Assembly (NCBI RefSeq): GCF_031143425.1 | Contig: NC_090444.1 | Location: 1,317,515,324-1,317,579,323 of the forward strand | Source: Pleurodeles waltl | Taxonomy: Eukaryota; Chordata; Amphibia; Caudata; Salamandridae | Length of the DNA: 64,000 nucleotides | Direction: 5' to 3' | In this document: positions 22,515 through 33,639 of the stretch, in pieces | How the letters are laid out: each line of letters starts with the position of its first letter | Position numbering within the stretch: position 1 is the stretch's first letter | Made by a program: the position numbers and the translations under genes | The notes under the pieces: generated by a model | Told to the model about the DNA's origin: nothing | The model's database searches: none | The model's input: the letters and a program-made list of their open reading frames with translations, nothing else

Positions 22515-22597
22515 ATGGAACCCGAATTAAACATCCTACCTGCTCTCGTCTACCTGCTCATCTACCACGAGTACGAACGCCGGCGCAGACGACAACG
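22515..22597 (+). CDS. H2 transposase, exon 1
   Basis: Encodes the 27 N-terminal residues (MEPELNILPALVYLLIYHEY then an Arg-rich run) plus two bases of codon 28, followed by the donor GTGAGTACT. H1 (41233-41315) and H3 (42050-42132) have an exon of the same 83 bp with the same donor at the same place, and joining to exon 2 keeps frame in all three. An Arg-rich N-terminus is usual in Harbinger transposases. The exon is too short to stand out on its own; its support is comparative. Confidence 0.7.
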
Positions 22598-23095
22598 GTG
22601 AGTACTGCACCTACGACACAGAGGAGGGGGGAGGACGAAAGGTCACGTGCACACACATACGCGATACACCCACCCCCCCAAACCATGTACACACCAATGC
22701 AGAGCAACAAGTAACAGTGAAACCACCCAAACCCCCGTAAAGAAAACTCAGACATAATTAAATAGTGACTCGAAATTTATGGGAAAAAAAAACCACTGAT
22801 AAGTCACGGTCAAATAGCAATAACAACTCAAAAATCCAAATTCAATATCCAGTTCATACGAAAAACCGAGGCAATAAGTCCTGCACAACTAACGAGATTC
22901 AAAGTGTCCGTGGGCCAAAGTGTAGCAACACAAGGGCAAAGCCCACACAGGAGACCTGAGTCCTTTGGAGAGAACACTGCAGGGGCATCTGATGAAATAA
23001 CTACAGGCACCTCAGGGGGAAGGGAAGGGGGGGGCACCACAGCCACATGAGTCCACGACGCCAGATCCACGAAGGGGCCACCATGCCCACTCGGT

Positions 23096-23400
23096 CATCC
23101 TGGGGAGTGCAAAGCCACAGTCTCCCAAGTCTCTACAGTGGGTGGGTTGCCCACTGATCAATCCTGGGGAGTGCAAAGCCACAGTCTCACAAGTCTCTAC
23201 AGTGGGTGGGTTGCCCACTGATCAATCCTGGGGAGTGCAAAGCCACAGTCTCACAAGTCTCTACAGTGGGTGGCTTGTCCACTGATCAATCCTGGGGAGT
23301 GCAAAGCCACAGTCTCACAAGTCTCTACAGTGGGTGGCTTGCCCACTGACCAATCCTGGGGAGTGCAAAGCCACAGTCCATCAGGTGGATTACAGTCTCC
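23096..23400 (+). repeat. H2 minisatellite, 64-bp unit x ~5
   Basis: The motif tggggagtgcaaagccacag recurs at 23101, 23165, 23229, 23293 and 23357, exactly 64 bp apart. The same 64-bp unit forms the longer array in H3 (42580-43260). Confidence 0.85.
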
Positions 23401-23448
23401 ACTGGTCAAGGAGGATGCATGGTGGGCACAGTGAACCGTTAACAGTGC

Positions 23449-24355
23449 TTGAGACGGCGGGGCCCAGAGGAGCGGTGCTTGGGATGGAGGGCCCAGCGGA
23501 GCGGTGCTTTGGATGAAGGGCCCAGCGGAGCGGTGCTTTAGATGAAGGGCCCAGCTGAGCGGTGCTTGAGATGAAGGGCCCAGCGGAGCGGTGCTAGAGA
23601 CGGCGGTGCTCAGCGGAGCGGTGCTTGGGATGAAGGGCCCAGCGGAGCGGTGCTTGAGATGAAGGGTCCCGCGGAGCGGTGCTTTGGATGAAGGGCCCAG
23701 CGGAGCGGTGCTTGAGATGGCGGGGCCCAGCGGAGCGGTGCTTGAGACGGCGGTGCCCAGCGGAGCGGTTCTTGAGATGAAGGGCCCAGCGGAGCAGTGC
23801 TTTGGATGAAGGGCCCAGCGGAGCGGTGCTTGAGATGGCGGGGCCCAGCGGAGCGGTGCTTGAGACGGCGGTGCCCAGCGGAGCGGTGCTTGAGATGAAG
23901 GGCCCAGCGGAGCGGTGCTTTGGATGAAAGGCCCAGCGGAGCGGTGCTTGAGACGGCGGTGCCCAGCGGAGCGGTGCCTGAGATGAAGGGCCCAGCGGAG
24001 CGGTGCTTGAGATGAAGGGCCCAGCGGAGCGGTGCTTTGGATGAAGGGCCCAGCGGAGCGGTGCTTGAGACGGCGGTGCCCAGCGGAGCGGTGCCTGAGA
24101 TGAAGGGCCCAGCGGAGCGGTGCTTGAGATGGCGGGGCCCAGCGGAGCGGTGCTTGAGACGGCGGGGCCCTCTTCAGCGGTGCTCTTCTGCACGGCGGGG
24201 CCCTCTTCAGCGGTGCTCTTCTGCACGGCGGGGCCCTCTTCAGCGGTGCTCTTCTGCACGGCGGGGCCCTCTTCAGCGGTGCTCTTCTGCACGGCGGGGC
24301 CCTCTTCAGCGGTGCTCTTCTGCACGGTGGGGCCCTCTTCAGCGGTGCTCGTCCA
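23449..24355 (+). repeat. H2 G-rich minisatellites, ~30-bp then 33-bp units
   Basis: About 24 variable ~30-bp units built on agcggagcggtgcttgagat up to about 24170, then ~5.5 units of 33 bp built on ggggccctcttcagcggtgc. The array lies just 3' of the MYB-A stop. The minus strand is open for 256 codons across it, with repeats such as STAEEGPAVQK and SSTAPLGPA, out of frame with MYB-A. I treat that frame as a consequence of the repeat. Confidence 0.8.
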
Positions 24356-24393
24356 GTAGGTCAAGGGAGCCAGACCTGGCCTGGACTCCCTGC

Positions 24394-26951
24394 TCAGTCG
24401 CCCTCCGACCGTGCTGTTGCTGGACCCTTCGGTGACGGAGTCCTGGGCCCTTTGGTGTCCTTCCTAACACCCGGGATCGGGCTTGTGGGCCCCTCCTGCT
24501 CCGCGCTCCTGCTGGCTGACTCTTCCGCCCTGCTGCCCTTTCGCTCCTTAGATGGGGCTCTCGGGCCCTTGCCTCCCCTAGCTGTTGTGGCTGGTGAAGT
24601 GGGCGTACTTGGCTCCTTGGGGGCAGCCGTGTCAGTCCTCTCACGGCGGCCCTTCAGCTTCCTGGTCTTCTTGCCTGGTGGGGGGCTGGCTGTCCCCTTG
24701 CTGCTGATTGAGGTGTCACTGCTGGCAAAGGGTGGGCTCCAGAACCCATGCACCACAGTGACACTCGAAGCTGGGCTGGTGGTGGCTGAGGTGCTCTTGG
24801 GACTCTTTGCAGATGGAGGGGGTGGGTCAGTGGAGGGAAAGAGGTCAAGATTAGCAAGGAAAAGTTTCTTAGGACCAAGGTAAAAGGTAGGAGAAGTGGA
24901 GATGGAAGTGGAGGAAGAGGATGTGGTTGTAGGAGAGTCAGGTGTGCTGTCTTTGGGTGCAGGTGCATGTGCTGGAGGCTGTCGTGAGGTGGATGGCTGT
25001 TGGGTGGGTGGCTGCCTGCGTTTGTGTGTCTTGGAAGAGGGGGTGACAGACACAGTGGGAGAGGACCCAGGGGACGTGTAAATGGCAGTGGGGGTGGTGA
25101 CTGCACGTGTGCAGACTGGACTGGAGGGTGTGCTGGTGATGGAAGCACTGGCTGATGGTGGTGTGCATGCAGGTGTGAGTGTAGACGTCACAGGGAGGGA
25201 GGAGGGAGACGAGGAGGAGGGGGACACAGAGGTGGTAGTGACTGTTGCAATGTCTGCATCTGGGTGTTGCTTGGGTGAATGCTTGTGGGTTCTGTGGTGC
25301 TTGTGTCTGGATGAGCTGCCCTTGGGTGTTGAGGTGTGTGCAGGCTGGTCTGATGGTGTGGATGGGATAGGCTGAGGAACAGGAAACAGAGACAGGGTGG
25401 AGGCAGTCAGAAGAGGGAGGCTGGAAACAGGGACAATGGCTGCCGTCAGTGCTGAGGCCAGAGCATTGAACGATCGTTGATGGGCAGCCTGACCCGAATG
25501 AATGCCCTCCAGGTAGGCATTGCTCCGATGCACCTCCCTTTCTACCCCCTGGATGGCATTCAAAAGGGTAGTCTGCCCAACAATGAGTGTCCTGAGGAGA
25601 TCAATGACCTCCTCACTCAGGGCAGCAGTGGTAACAGGGGCAGGGGCTGAGGTGCCTGGGGCGAAGGAGACGCCCGCCTTCCTGGGCGAGCGGGCACGGA
25701 GCGTAGGCTGAGGGGCTGCTGGGAGGGCGGGGCTGGTGCGCTGGGTGGCGGCTGTACCTGTAGAGGCGGGGGGCCCGGATGTTGCCGCCACCGCTAGGGA
25801 GCTCCCATCCGAGGACGTGTCGCTGTCGCTGGTGTCACCACCGGTCCCCGTTGTGGTGCTCCCCTCGCCCTCCGGATCACTGGTGCCCTCGGTGTCTGTT
25901 CCTGGTCCCACCGGGGCCTTGTGACTTGCAGCTCCCTCGTGCTCCGATGCCAAATTTCCTCCGCCTGATGATGCTAATGCACACATGCACAAGAAGACGA
26001 AGAAGAAGGGTGGGGGGAGAAAAACGAAGACCAGGTTGAGTGCATGCAATGTCAACACCGTTGGCGGAGAGGACAGACACAGGAGCCTCATGCACTAAGC
26101 CGCGCATTCGGGGTACACTACTCAGTACTTCTGACTAGGACAACAGGTCTAGAGATGACAAAGGCGCACATGTGTGATGCTGGACCATCGATAGCTGTAC
26201 TTGTCACCCTACAGAGGTGGGGGCCGGGAGCACAGGGCCATGCCTAAAGGAGAGGACTACACTACAGAAAGCGCCCTGGCCTAATGTCACCCCCAACCCT
26301 CCTCCCCCACCCAGACGCCTCCACTGCGCAGAGAGATAGCAGAATGTGCTTATACTCACCCCCTTGTGTCTGCTGTGATGTCCTCAAGCGCCCATCCATA
26401 TCAGGGTAGGCCACCGCCAGGATCCGGGACATCAGGGGGGTCAGGGTACGACTGGCACCCCTCCTAGGTTGGGAGGCCATCCCCAGCAGTGACTCGGCGG
26501 TCTTCCTGGTCCCGCGGCGGATGTCCTCCCACCTCTTGCGGCAGTGGGTGCCCTGTCTGTTGTGGACCCCCAGGGTCCGGACTTCCTTGGCGATGGCACG
26601 CCATATGTCCACTTTCTGATGGGCGCTGACCTATTTGACATGTACAGGGTGGGAAGGAGAAATCATCATATTCCTGCATGTTAGATGCGATTGGCCCCCC
26701 CTCCCCAACCTTGCCGTATGGCACATGCTCTCATCTGTCGTGCGTTGCACTCCTCATTCGCCCCCCACCCCACCAACTTAGCATCCACCCCACTCCACAC
26801 AGGCATAGCCCATTCAATGTGCACCCAGTGGACTTACCTGTTGGTCTGGAGGACCGTAGAGTAACGCATACTGGGGGATGACCCTGTCCACGAGCTTCTC
26901 CAACTCTTCGGAACTGAAGGCGGGGGCCCTTTCCCCAGTCGCAGCAGCCAT
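24394..26951 (-). CDS. H2 MYB-A: 651-aa Myb/SANT-like Harbinger protein
   Basis: Three exons on the minus strand: 26838-26951 (ATG at 26951), 26360-26630, 24394-25964. Donors GTAAGT and GTGAGT, acceptors AAATAG and CATCAG; joined length 1,956 bp, frame kept. Residues ~8-75 form a Myb/SANT-like trihelix domain (FSSEELEKLVDRV, IWRAIAKEVRTLG, RKRWEDIRR), which in Harbinger elements binds terminal DNA and carries the transposase into the nucleus. Residues ~130-240 are Ser/Thr/Gly-rich. Residues ~245-315 (EEVIDLLRTLIVGQTTLLNA onward) look helical and conserved between copies. The long C-terminus is Ser/Thr/Pro/His/Lys-rich. It lies wholly within the first transposase intron, antisense to it. H1 and H3 share the exon lengths. 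Confidence 0.75.
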
Positions 26952-27045
26952 CGTCGCTTCCAGACCGAGGTCACAGCTGAACTTGCAGTATAGGTCCTCT
27001 CCTGTGGAAGATCAGGTCTCGAGTGATTAAGCAGATAGAAAATGG

Positions 27046-27185
27046 CGGTCACGCCCGCGGCGGTGCGTACCGCGGCGGTGCGTACTGCGACCGCCGGCGC
27101 ACCTCATTATTGGCTCCTGAAACCCATAGGCTTCAATGTTAGCCAATGCGGCTTCGTATAGCGGTCTTCGACCGCCTACCGCCAC
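27046..27185. promoter_or_regulatory. H2 central GGCGGT/ACCGCC block, possible promoter of MYB-A
   Basis: Lies just upstream of MYB-A exon 1 and some 230 bp before transposase exon 2. I count six GGCGGT/ACCGCC hexamers in 140 bp. The block recurs at the same place in H1 (near 20040-20100) and H3 (near 46617-46740), with ccgcggyggtgcgtacc as its core in H2 and H3. Sharing of motifs with the element ends suggests feedback binding by the Myb-like proteins; this is inference. Confidence 0.45.
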
Positions 27186-27415
27186 GGTGTGCCACGCCAG
27201 CGCATTGACCTCACATCCCATTGTCCCACTTCACAGGTCAGGCAGCCGCCATTTCAAGGCCCCACATGGCATAATTTGTACTGCGTCACACAGGCCTAGG
27301 CCTTGCATTGCCACACATACACGCCTTTCAATACACAGATAATCGTGTGCTATGCATGCAGTGGTGAACGTACCTGTGACTTGCTTGACTCTGTGCTCCA
27401 TGTTGTCCTTCCTAG

Positions 27416-28451
27416 GCACCGTCCGCTGGGACTTGCGAGGAGAAGGATGAATCCTCGCGTGTACCGACCGCTGGTGGACCTGTCGACAATGGAAGAACGC
27501 CACATCATACTACGATACCGACTTGACCGAGCCACTATACATGAACTGTGTGCCCAGCTGGAGCCAGCCCTGATGTCCCCCATCCGCCAACCCACAGGAA
27601 TTCCCCCTCTAGTGCAGGTTCTGTCAGTCCTCCATTTTCTGGCAAGTGGCTCATTCCAGACAACAGTGGCCATGTCATCTGGAATGTCTCAGCCTATGTT
27701 TTCAAAAATCTTGTCTAGAGTGTTGTCTGCCCTGATGAAACACATGCGGCGCTACATTGTATTCCCTGAGGAGGTAGATTTGGCCACTGTGAAGGGTGAT
27801 TTTTATGCCCTTGGACATATCCCCAACATAATTGGTGCCATTGATGGGACCCATGTGGCTTTAGTACCCCCAAAAGACGATGAGCAGGTGTACAGAAACA
27901 GGAAAAGTTACCATTCGATGAACGTCCAGGTGGTCTGTTTGGCTGACCAGTACATCTCCCATGTGAATGCCATGTTCCCTGGGTCAGTGCATGACGCGTA
28001 TGTGATGCGAAATAGCAGCATCCCTTATGTGATGGAACAGCTACAGAGACAACGTGTGTGGCTAATTGGTGACTCTGGTTACCCCAACCTGCCTTGGCTA
28101 TTGACCCCAGTGAGGAATCCCCGGACCAGGGCAGAGGAACGGTACAATGAGGCCCATGGGCGAACTAGGAGGATCATTGAAAGAACCTTTGGCCTCCTGA
28201 AGGCCAGGTTTAGGTGCCTACATATGACAGGGGGATCCCTGATGTACTCACCAAAGAAGGTGTGCCAGATCATCGTGGCCTGCTGTATGCTTCACAATCT
28301 GGCATTGCGACGTCAGGTGCCCTTCCTGCAGGAGGATGGTGCAGATGGTGGTGTTGAAGCAGCTGTGGAGCCTGCGGAGAGTGAAGAGGAGGAAGACGAA
28401 GAGGACGACCCAGACAACAGGGACAGAGTTATCCAACAGTATTTTCAGTAG
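27416..28451 (+). CDS. H2 DDE transposase, exon 2 (372 aa with exon 1), intact
   Basis: Starts after acceptor TCCTTCCTAG; with exon 1 it gives 372 residues. HARBI1-like DDE_Tnp_4 nuclease: catalytic D171 in GAIDGTHV, D247 in GDSGYP, E283 in IIERTFGLLK (D to E spacing 36). The helix-turn-helix-like segment SGSFQTTVAMSSGMSQPMFS precedes the core. The tail is strongly acidic (EEEEDEEDD) and ends QQYFQ. The first in-frame ATG of this exon is at 27447, so an unspliced short form of 334 residues is also possible. Unlike H1 and H3, there is no intron between the two Asp codons. No stop or frameshift is visible; this is the only open transposase in the window. Confidence 0.88.
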
Positions 28452-28958
28452 CACACAGGTAGGAATCACCCACGCCATTTAACTTTTACTGAATGCCCCC
28501 TGCATCTTTACTTTGTGTATTTCCCCCCAGTTCTTTTAAATTGAAGTTTACTTTTCCCTTCCCTTTTCAGTGCTGTATGACCCACTGCGTGACTTCAGCT
28601 TGGTTAGCCCATGGACTAATGCTTATAGACATCGGTATGTTGTCCACACATAAATTACAGAACATTATTGATAAGTAATGTGTTATACATTTGTAATTAA
28701 TACAGGCTGACTCCAGAATGATTTATGTGCAATGCGTGATTTATTTTTAGTGCTATATATTGGTACATGGTATTAAAACGGTGAAGGGTGAGGGTGGAGT
28801 TATGTCCATGGCAGAGTCCAGTTCTCGGTCGCACAGGTGCATTGTTCACATGGCTGTGGAAGGATGGAGCAGGGGCAGTTCAAGGTTGGACAGGGTGACA
28901 CTGTGGGACAGTGGAATGACATCCGGGGGGATATTAGGCTGGCGGGGGTCTTGGCATC

Positions 28959-30455
28959 CTACTCTGTCTTCCTTTGAGATCTCAGGTTCCTCTTGCGGGG
29001 TGGTTGTTCTTCAGCAGGAGGTGGGGTTCTGGGGGCCCGTCGTTGTGTGGGGGCCTCCTGACCACTAGCGCCGGCGGAGGTGGTAGGCTGTTCCTGGCTA
29101 GTGACAGGGGCCCTTTGCGGTGCCACATGGTCCCGCAATGTGGTTTCTATCCGGTTGAGGGCCTGGACTATGGTCCCCATAGCGGTAGCGATGTCCCGGA
29201 GTTCATTGCTGAACCCCATGTAGCGTTCCTCCTGCTGTGCCTGGATCTCGGTGAACCTGGCCAGTACCGTCGCCATCGTCTCCTGGGAGTGATGGTATGC
29301 TCCCATGATGGTGGTGAGGGCCTCTTGGAGAGTCGGTTCCTGGGCCTGTCCTCCCCCCCCTGTCGCACAGCAGCCCTTCCAGTTGCCCTGTTTCCCCGGG
29401 CCTCTGTCCCCTGGACGGTGTGCCCACTACCACTGCCCCCAGGTCCCTGTTGTTGTTGGGGTGTTGGGTCAGCCTGGGTGCCCTGTAGTGGCGGACACAC
29501 CGCTGATTGACGCGTCCGCGAGACAGAGGCATGGGCCCGCTGGGTGGGAGCTGTGCTGGTGTTCCCAGAGGGGTTTGGGTCTGCTGTGGCCTGTGTCTGT
29601 GTATGGGGAACCGACTGTCCAGAGGTCCCTGATGGTCCGGGCTGGTCGTCAGGTTCTAGGTCGACAGAGCTGCTGTCCTCGCTGGGGGCCTGCTCTGGGG
29701 GTGGGATGGACATCTCTGGACCCTCCGTGGCGGTGTGTTGGCGTTCGGGCCCTGCAGGGGTGAAGGAGTATGGTTATTGTTTCTGTGTGTGCCATGGCGT
29801 GCATTTTGAGTGCCCTTGTCCCCCAGTGCTGGCATTCCCTTGTGGGAGGTGTTGTGAGGGTTTGGGGTTGGTGTATGGGTATGTGCAATGGTCATGCTTT
29901 GGTGGTGGCTGTCTATGGTTTGTGTTGGCATTCAGGGGTTGGTGTTGTTTAGGGTGGGTTGTGCTGGTGAGACATTGGCAGGGAGGGTATGTGCTGGGGG
30001 GTGATATTGAGGGTGAGGGAGGGGGGGTTGGCATGCTGGTGGTTGGGGGGGGTGAAGTAGTTGAGATTCGACTTACCAGAGTCCATTCCTCGGTGTACTC
30101 CAGCGAGGCCATCAGGATGCAGGATGTTTACCACCTCTTGCTCCCATGCTGTGAATTGGGGTGGGGTGGGTGGGGGTCCGCCGCCAGTCTTCTGCACAGC
30201 GATGTTGTGCCTGGAGATCATCGAGCGCACCTTCCCCCGTAGGTCGTTCCATCGCTTTCTGATATCTTCCCGATTTCTGGGATGCTGTCCCACAGCGTTG
30301 ACCCTGTCTACGATCCTTTGCCATAGCTCACCCTTCCTTGCTATGGTGGTGTGCTGCACCTGTGTGCCGAAGAGCTGGGGCTCAACCCTCATGATTTCCT
30401 CCACCATGACCCGGAGTTCTTGATCCGAAAACCTTGGGTGTCTTTGGGGTGCCAT
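28959..30455 (-). pseudogene. H2 MYB-C: second Myb/SANT-like protein, one frameshift
   Basis: Exon 1 (30077-30455) starts MAPQRHPRFSDQELRVMVEE and carries a Myb/SANT-like domain at residues ~7-85 (RKRWNDLRGKVRS). Donor GTAAGT; exon 2 from 29751 after CCCCTGCAG continues in frame with a Pro/Ser-rich segment (DQPGPSGTSGQSV). Near 29340 one base is missing compared with H3, which takes the frame away from the conserved coil (YHHSQETMATVLARFTEIQ) and the basic tail (PPRKRNLRSQRK) ending at 28959. The rest is clean, so this may be a single recent mutation or a base-calling error. Confidence 0.7.
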
Positions 30456-30769
30456 GGGGTGGTGTGGATGAGGTGTGGGGTGGTGTTTGTGGTGATGTGC
30501 GTGGTGATATGTGGTGATGTGTGCGTAGATGTGGTGTGGGTGATGAAGTTGGGTTTCTGTGTGTGTTGGGGTTTTCTATTGCTGTGCTCGCTCTCTCTAT
30601 CTCTCTCGCTCTCGCCTTCGCTCCGATTTCCAACTAGTGGGGGTTTGTGGGTGATGTGGGTGGGTGTTTTATAGTTGATTGGATGTGTGGGAGCGTTGTT
30701 TGTATGTGTCTCAGGTGTGCGTATTTCAGAATGTCCAATGTGGCAGTGTTTTGGAGCTGGGTGTGTATT

Positions 30770-31062
30770 TTGACCGCGGCGGTGTGTACCGCCAATGGAA
30801 TACCGCGGTTGAAAGACCGCCGCGTGGATTCGTGGATCAGAATGGCATGGGCGTGTTTGTGTTGGCGTGACGGTGGAGGTTTGGTCATCTCCAGTTTTCC
30901 GCGGCCCGCTGATGTGGCGCCCTTCCTTGGATGTCGGATTTTTGGCGGTTTCACAGTTGGTGGTCAGAATGACCGTGGCGGTCTACCGCGGCCGTGGCGG
31001 TAGGATGGCGGACTTCTGACCGGCGGTAAGGGCCTTTTACCGCCGGGGTCAGAATGACCCCC
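30770..31062 (-). promoter_or_regulatory. H2 right subterminal region with GGCGGT/ACCGCC hexamers
   Basis: About eight GGCGGT or ACCGCC hexamers up to the terminal repeat, mirroring the left end. The last 23 bases form the inverted repeat of the left end. Confidence 0.5.
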
Positions 31063-31065
31063 TTT

Positions 31066-31175
31066 GTCTTTTATTTCAGTTTCTGCGCCAACTTCTTCCA
31101 ATATGGTCTGAGGACTTTGTGCAGAGAAAGGTGAACCCCTAGCACTAGTAGGCCTTGCTGAGGCTTACTTCAACA
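31066..31175 (+). repeat. 5' LTR, second part (rest of R and U5)
   Basis: Resumes at gtcttttatttcag, exactly where the 3' LTR continues after aataaacttt, and ends cttcaaca. Together with 21724-22186 it makes 573 bp, against 565 bp for the 3' LTR. Confidence 0.9.
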
Positions 31176-31178
31176 AAT

Positions 31179-31196
31179 TGGCGCCCGGACAGGGAC
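31179..31196 (+). promoter_or_regulatory. Retroviral primer-binding site, tRNA-Lys type
   Basis: tggcgcccggacagggac, three bases after the LTR end. It matches the 3' end of tRNA-Lys3 with one difference (GG for GA). Confidence 0.8.
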
Positions 31197-31680
31197 TCAT
31201 CGGTGACGCGGACGCCCAATGGATTGGTCGCGACGAAGGGTTGGGATCTCGCTGCGGACGATCAATGCCTGAGGAGACCCGAGTCTTGGCAACCGCGGCA
31301 TTTTTCCCTTCTTTCTGATTTGACCATCCAGGTGGCGCCGGCCCTCGACTGAGATCCTTTTTGTTCATTTGTCATGCAGTGACCATTTGGTCGTTTTTAG
31401 AACTTGGCAGTTGGATCCTGGACACCCTGTGATTGGTAAGAGCCGTTTTACGGCACTTGCTGTGGGTTTTGATGCCTTTGTTTGGTAATGAAGTTTAGCA
31501 CTACTTACTGTGCTCTCGTGTTTTGGGTGACTAGTCAATTTGTGTCCTTTGAATTGATATATAAATTGCAATTTATATAGGCAGGTAATGAGGAGAATTT
31601 TCTCCAATTTAATTTTGATTTGAACGGCACCTTAAGTGCTACTTTGATTATAATATTGCATATTCTGCACTATTTTTGGC

Positions 31681-33639
31681 ATGCCTGTTTTTAGCGCACT
31701 TCGTAGGATGTGTTGCTTTTGTAATGGTACCAATTTGAGACTGGAAGAATCGCAACCGGCACCACCAGAGGGGACGCACAATAGAGATATGTATGTTAAA
31801 CATGGTCTTTCTTCTATAATGTACAGCACATTATGGAATAAATACACTTGTGCGGATCCTGAGTTACGTTGGCCTATGCATGGGTCATGTGATTTGCAAA
31901 AGATTGAGTATGTGGAACAATGTATGTATAAGCGAAAGTCTAGGCAAGATATGTTTGACTGTGTACGAATGTGGGAGAAAGAAGTGCGTGGACGAGTGAA
32001 GCGTGAGCAAGTCTTGCTTGAGAAAGAGCAGCGGAAGAATGTATATGTGAAAGCATTGGAAATGAGAAAGAAAGAAATAAATGACTTAAAGGAGCTAGAA
32101 GAGAAAGAACGTAAATTACAGGTGACTGGCCAATACACAGTTAGGCAACCTCTCTATCCTATCCTTAATAAACCACATGATGATTTTTTGTTACTAGATC
32201 GCCCTCCACCTCCGTATGTCGTTCCTTCTGCCCCTCATGAGTTAGCTAAGGTCTCCAGTTCGGAGCAACAGAAGATGTGAGACAGTCGCTCTATGTTGCC
32301 TGCTGACCGTGCGTCTGAGCTTAGATCTATTGCTCGTAAAACAATTCGTAGCGTTGTCTCTGCTTCTGAACTTTTAGACAACATGAAAGGGTGGACGGAA
32401 AAGGAGCAGCTATATTTTACTGAGGCATTTGGCACAGAACTTATTGAACTATATCGGAAATATTCTGATGAGTTAGAGCCCGATGATGTAGCAGCTGATC
32501 ATAAGAAAATGCGTGATGGTCTTTTTGTTTTCTCCCAGGTGGCTGATGCAATCAGGCGTTTAATGAAATTATGTGTTGTGGCAGTCCGTTTGCAAGAAGA
32601 GAAAAGGGCTGTGGATGTAGTTGCACGGACATCTCAGACCGGCGGGGTGCAAGCTTCCATCTTCGGAACAGATAAGACTATGATAGTTCACGCGAAACCA
32701 ATGCAGGAGGCCGCACCTTTGTATGTTCCTCCTAAAGGATTGGGTACAAGTGATGATAAAACTTCTGTTGATGCTATGGGTTATTTTATTTATAATTGGG
32801 TGTATACTCCTTGGAATAGGGCAGATGTAATGGCACTTAAAACAGCATTACCTGACCCGCTGAAAAATCCAGCCACCTTTTATGAGGAAGTTGAGGGAGC
32901 AATTAGTTCTTGTACTATGACTTTGGCTGACATTGATTTATTTTTCGGATTGATATTACCGCCAGATATGTGGAGAACTGTTCGTAAAATTGATGATCGT
33001 GTAGTTTTTGGGGCATCATGGAAAGAATTAGAACAGATGGACGGGTATAGGGAACCTGAGAAAAGGCCATATCAGTTGATTCTAGATCTTCCCGCAGCCA
33101 TATTAGTTAAGTTAAAAACGATTATTGCCCCTAAAAAGATAGATTGGACTGTTTTAGCGTCTTGTAAGCAAAAGGCAGATGAATCGGTCTCTGATTTCTT
33201 TACACGCTTTGAAGAAGCATTTCATGATTTTAGCGGCCAGTTATTGTCAGATGATACGGGCAGACATTTGTTTGTCGATATATATGTCGCAAATCTGTTA
33301 CCAGGAATAGCTAGTCGTCTAAAAGCTAGTGAAAGTTCATGGACTACCTCTACTCCGGTTTCTCTTTTGACTATGGCTCAGTATTATGAACGTCAGGAAT
33401 TAGAAGCAAAAGGTAGCGAGGATAAAAAGATTAAAGAATTAAAGATGAAGGTTATGTTGGCTCAAGCTTATGGTCCGCCTTTTAGAGGTAGTGATAGAGG
33501 TGGACGTGGATCTTATGGTTCTTCTTGCACTCGTTGGAATTTGTCTGTTGATCAGTGTGCGTATTGTAAGAAATTTGGGCATTGGGCTGCCGATTGTCCA
33601 GCACTACGTTTTCAGCAGTGTTCATGTGGTCGGGGATAA
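31681..33639 (+). pseudogene. Retroviral gag, one internal stop
   Basis: One frame of 653 codons. The matrix part carries PPPPY, a late-budding motif, near residue 176; an in-frame TGA follows at 32278-32280. The second part has a capsid-like region with MGYFIYNWVYTPWNRADVM and ATFYEEVEGAI, and ends with a CCHC zinc knuckle (CAYCKKFGHWAADC, about 33559-33600). The stop TAA at 33637, just after the zinc knuckle, is where a natural gag/pro-pol readthrough stop would lie. A 5' leader of ~480 bp without genes precedes it. Confidence 0.85.

Larger units (their letters stand above)
22187..31062 (+). mobile_element. PIF/Harbinger element H2, youngest and best preserved
   Basis: 8,876 bp. Left end gggggtgattctaaccctgg; the right end read in reverse is gggggtcattctgaccccgg. 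TTT duplicates the target (22184-22186 and 31063-31065). The terminal repeat differs from the GGCCCTCATTACAACC type of H1, H3 and H4 in its first ~12 bases, so H2 is a separate subfamily. Gene plan: transposase exon 1, minisatellites, antisense MYB-A, transposase exon 2, antisense MYB-C. Transposase and MYB-A are open throughout. As it sits within the retrovirus, which sits within H1, it is the latest insertion of the stack. Confidence 0.9.

Noticed and set aside
23594..24364. 256-codon repetitive open frame on the minus strand as a gene
   Set aside because: It lies within the ~30/33-bp minisatellite, whose period is a multiple of three, and is not in frame with MYB-A.
29350..29360. Run of eight C as cause of the MYB-C frameshift in H2
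   Set aside because: H1 and H3 have five, so the gain of three keeps frame. The shift is due to one missing base nearby, around 29340.
32278..32280. Programmed readthrough at the TGA inside gag
   Set aside because: Natural readthrough stops lie after the zinc knuckle, not between matrix and capsid. It is one of several scattered stops, so a disabling mutation is more likely.
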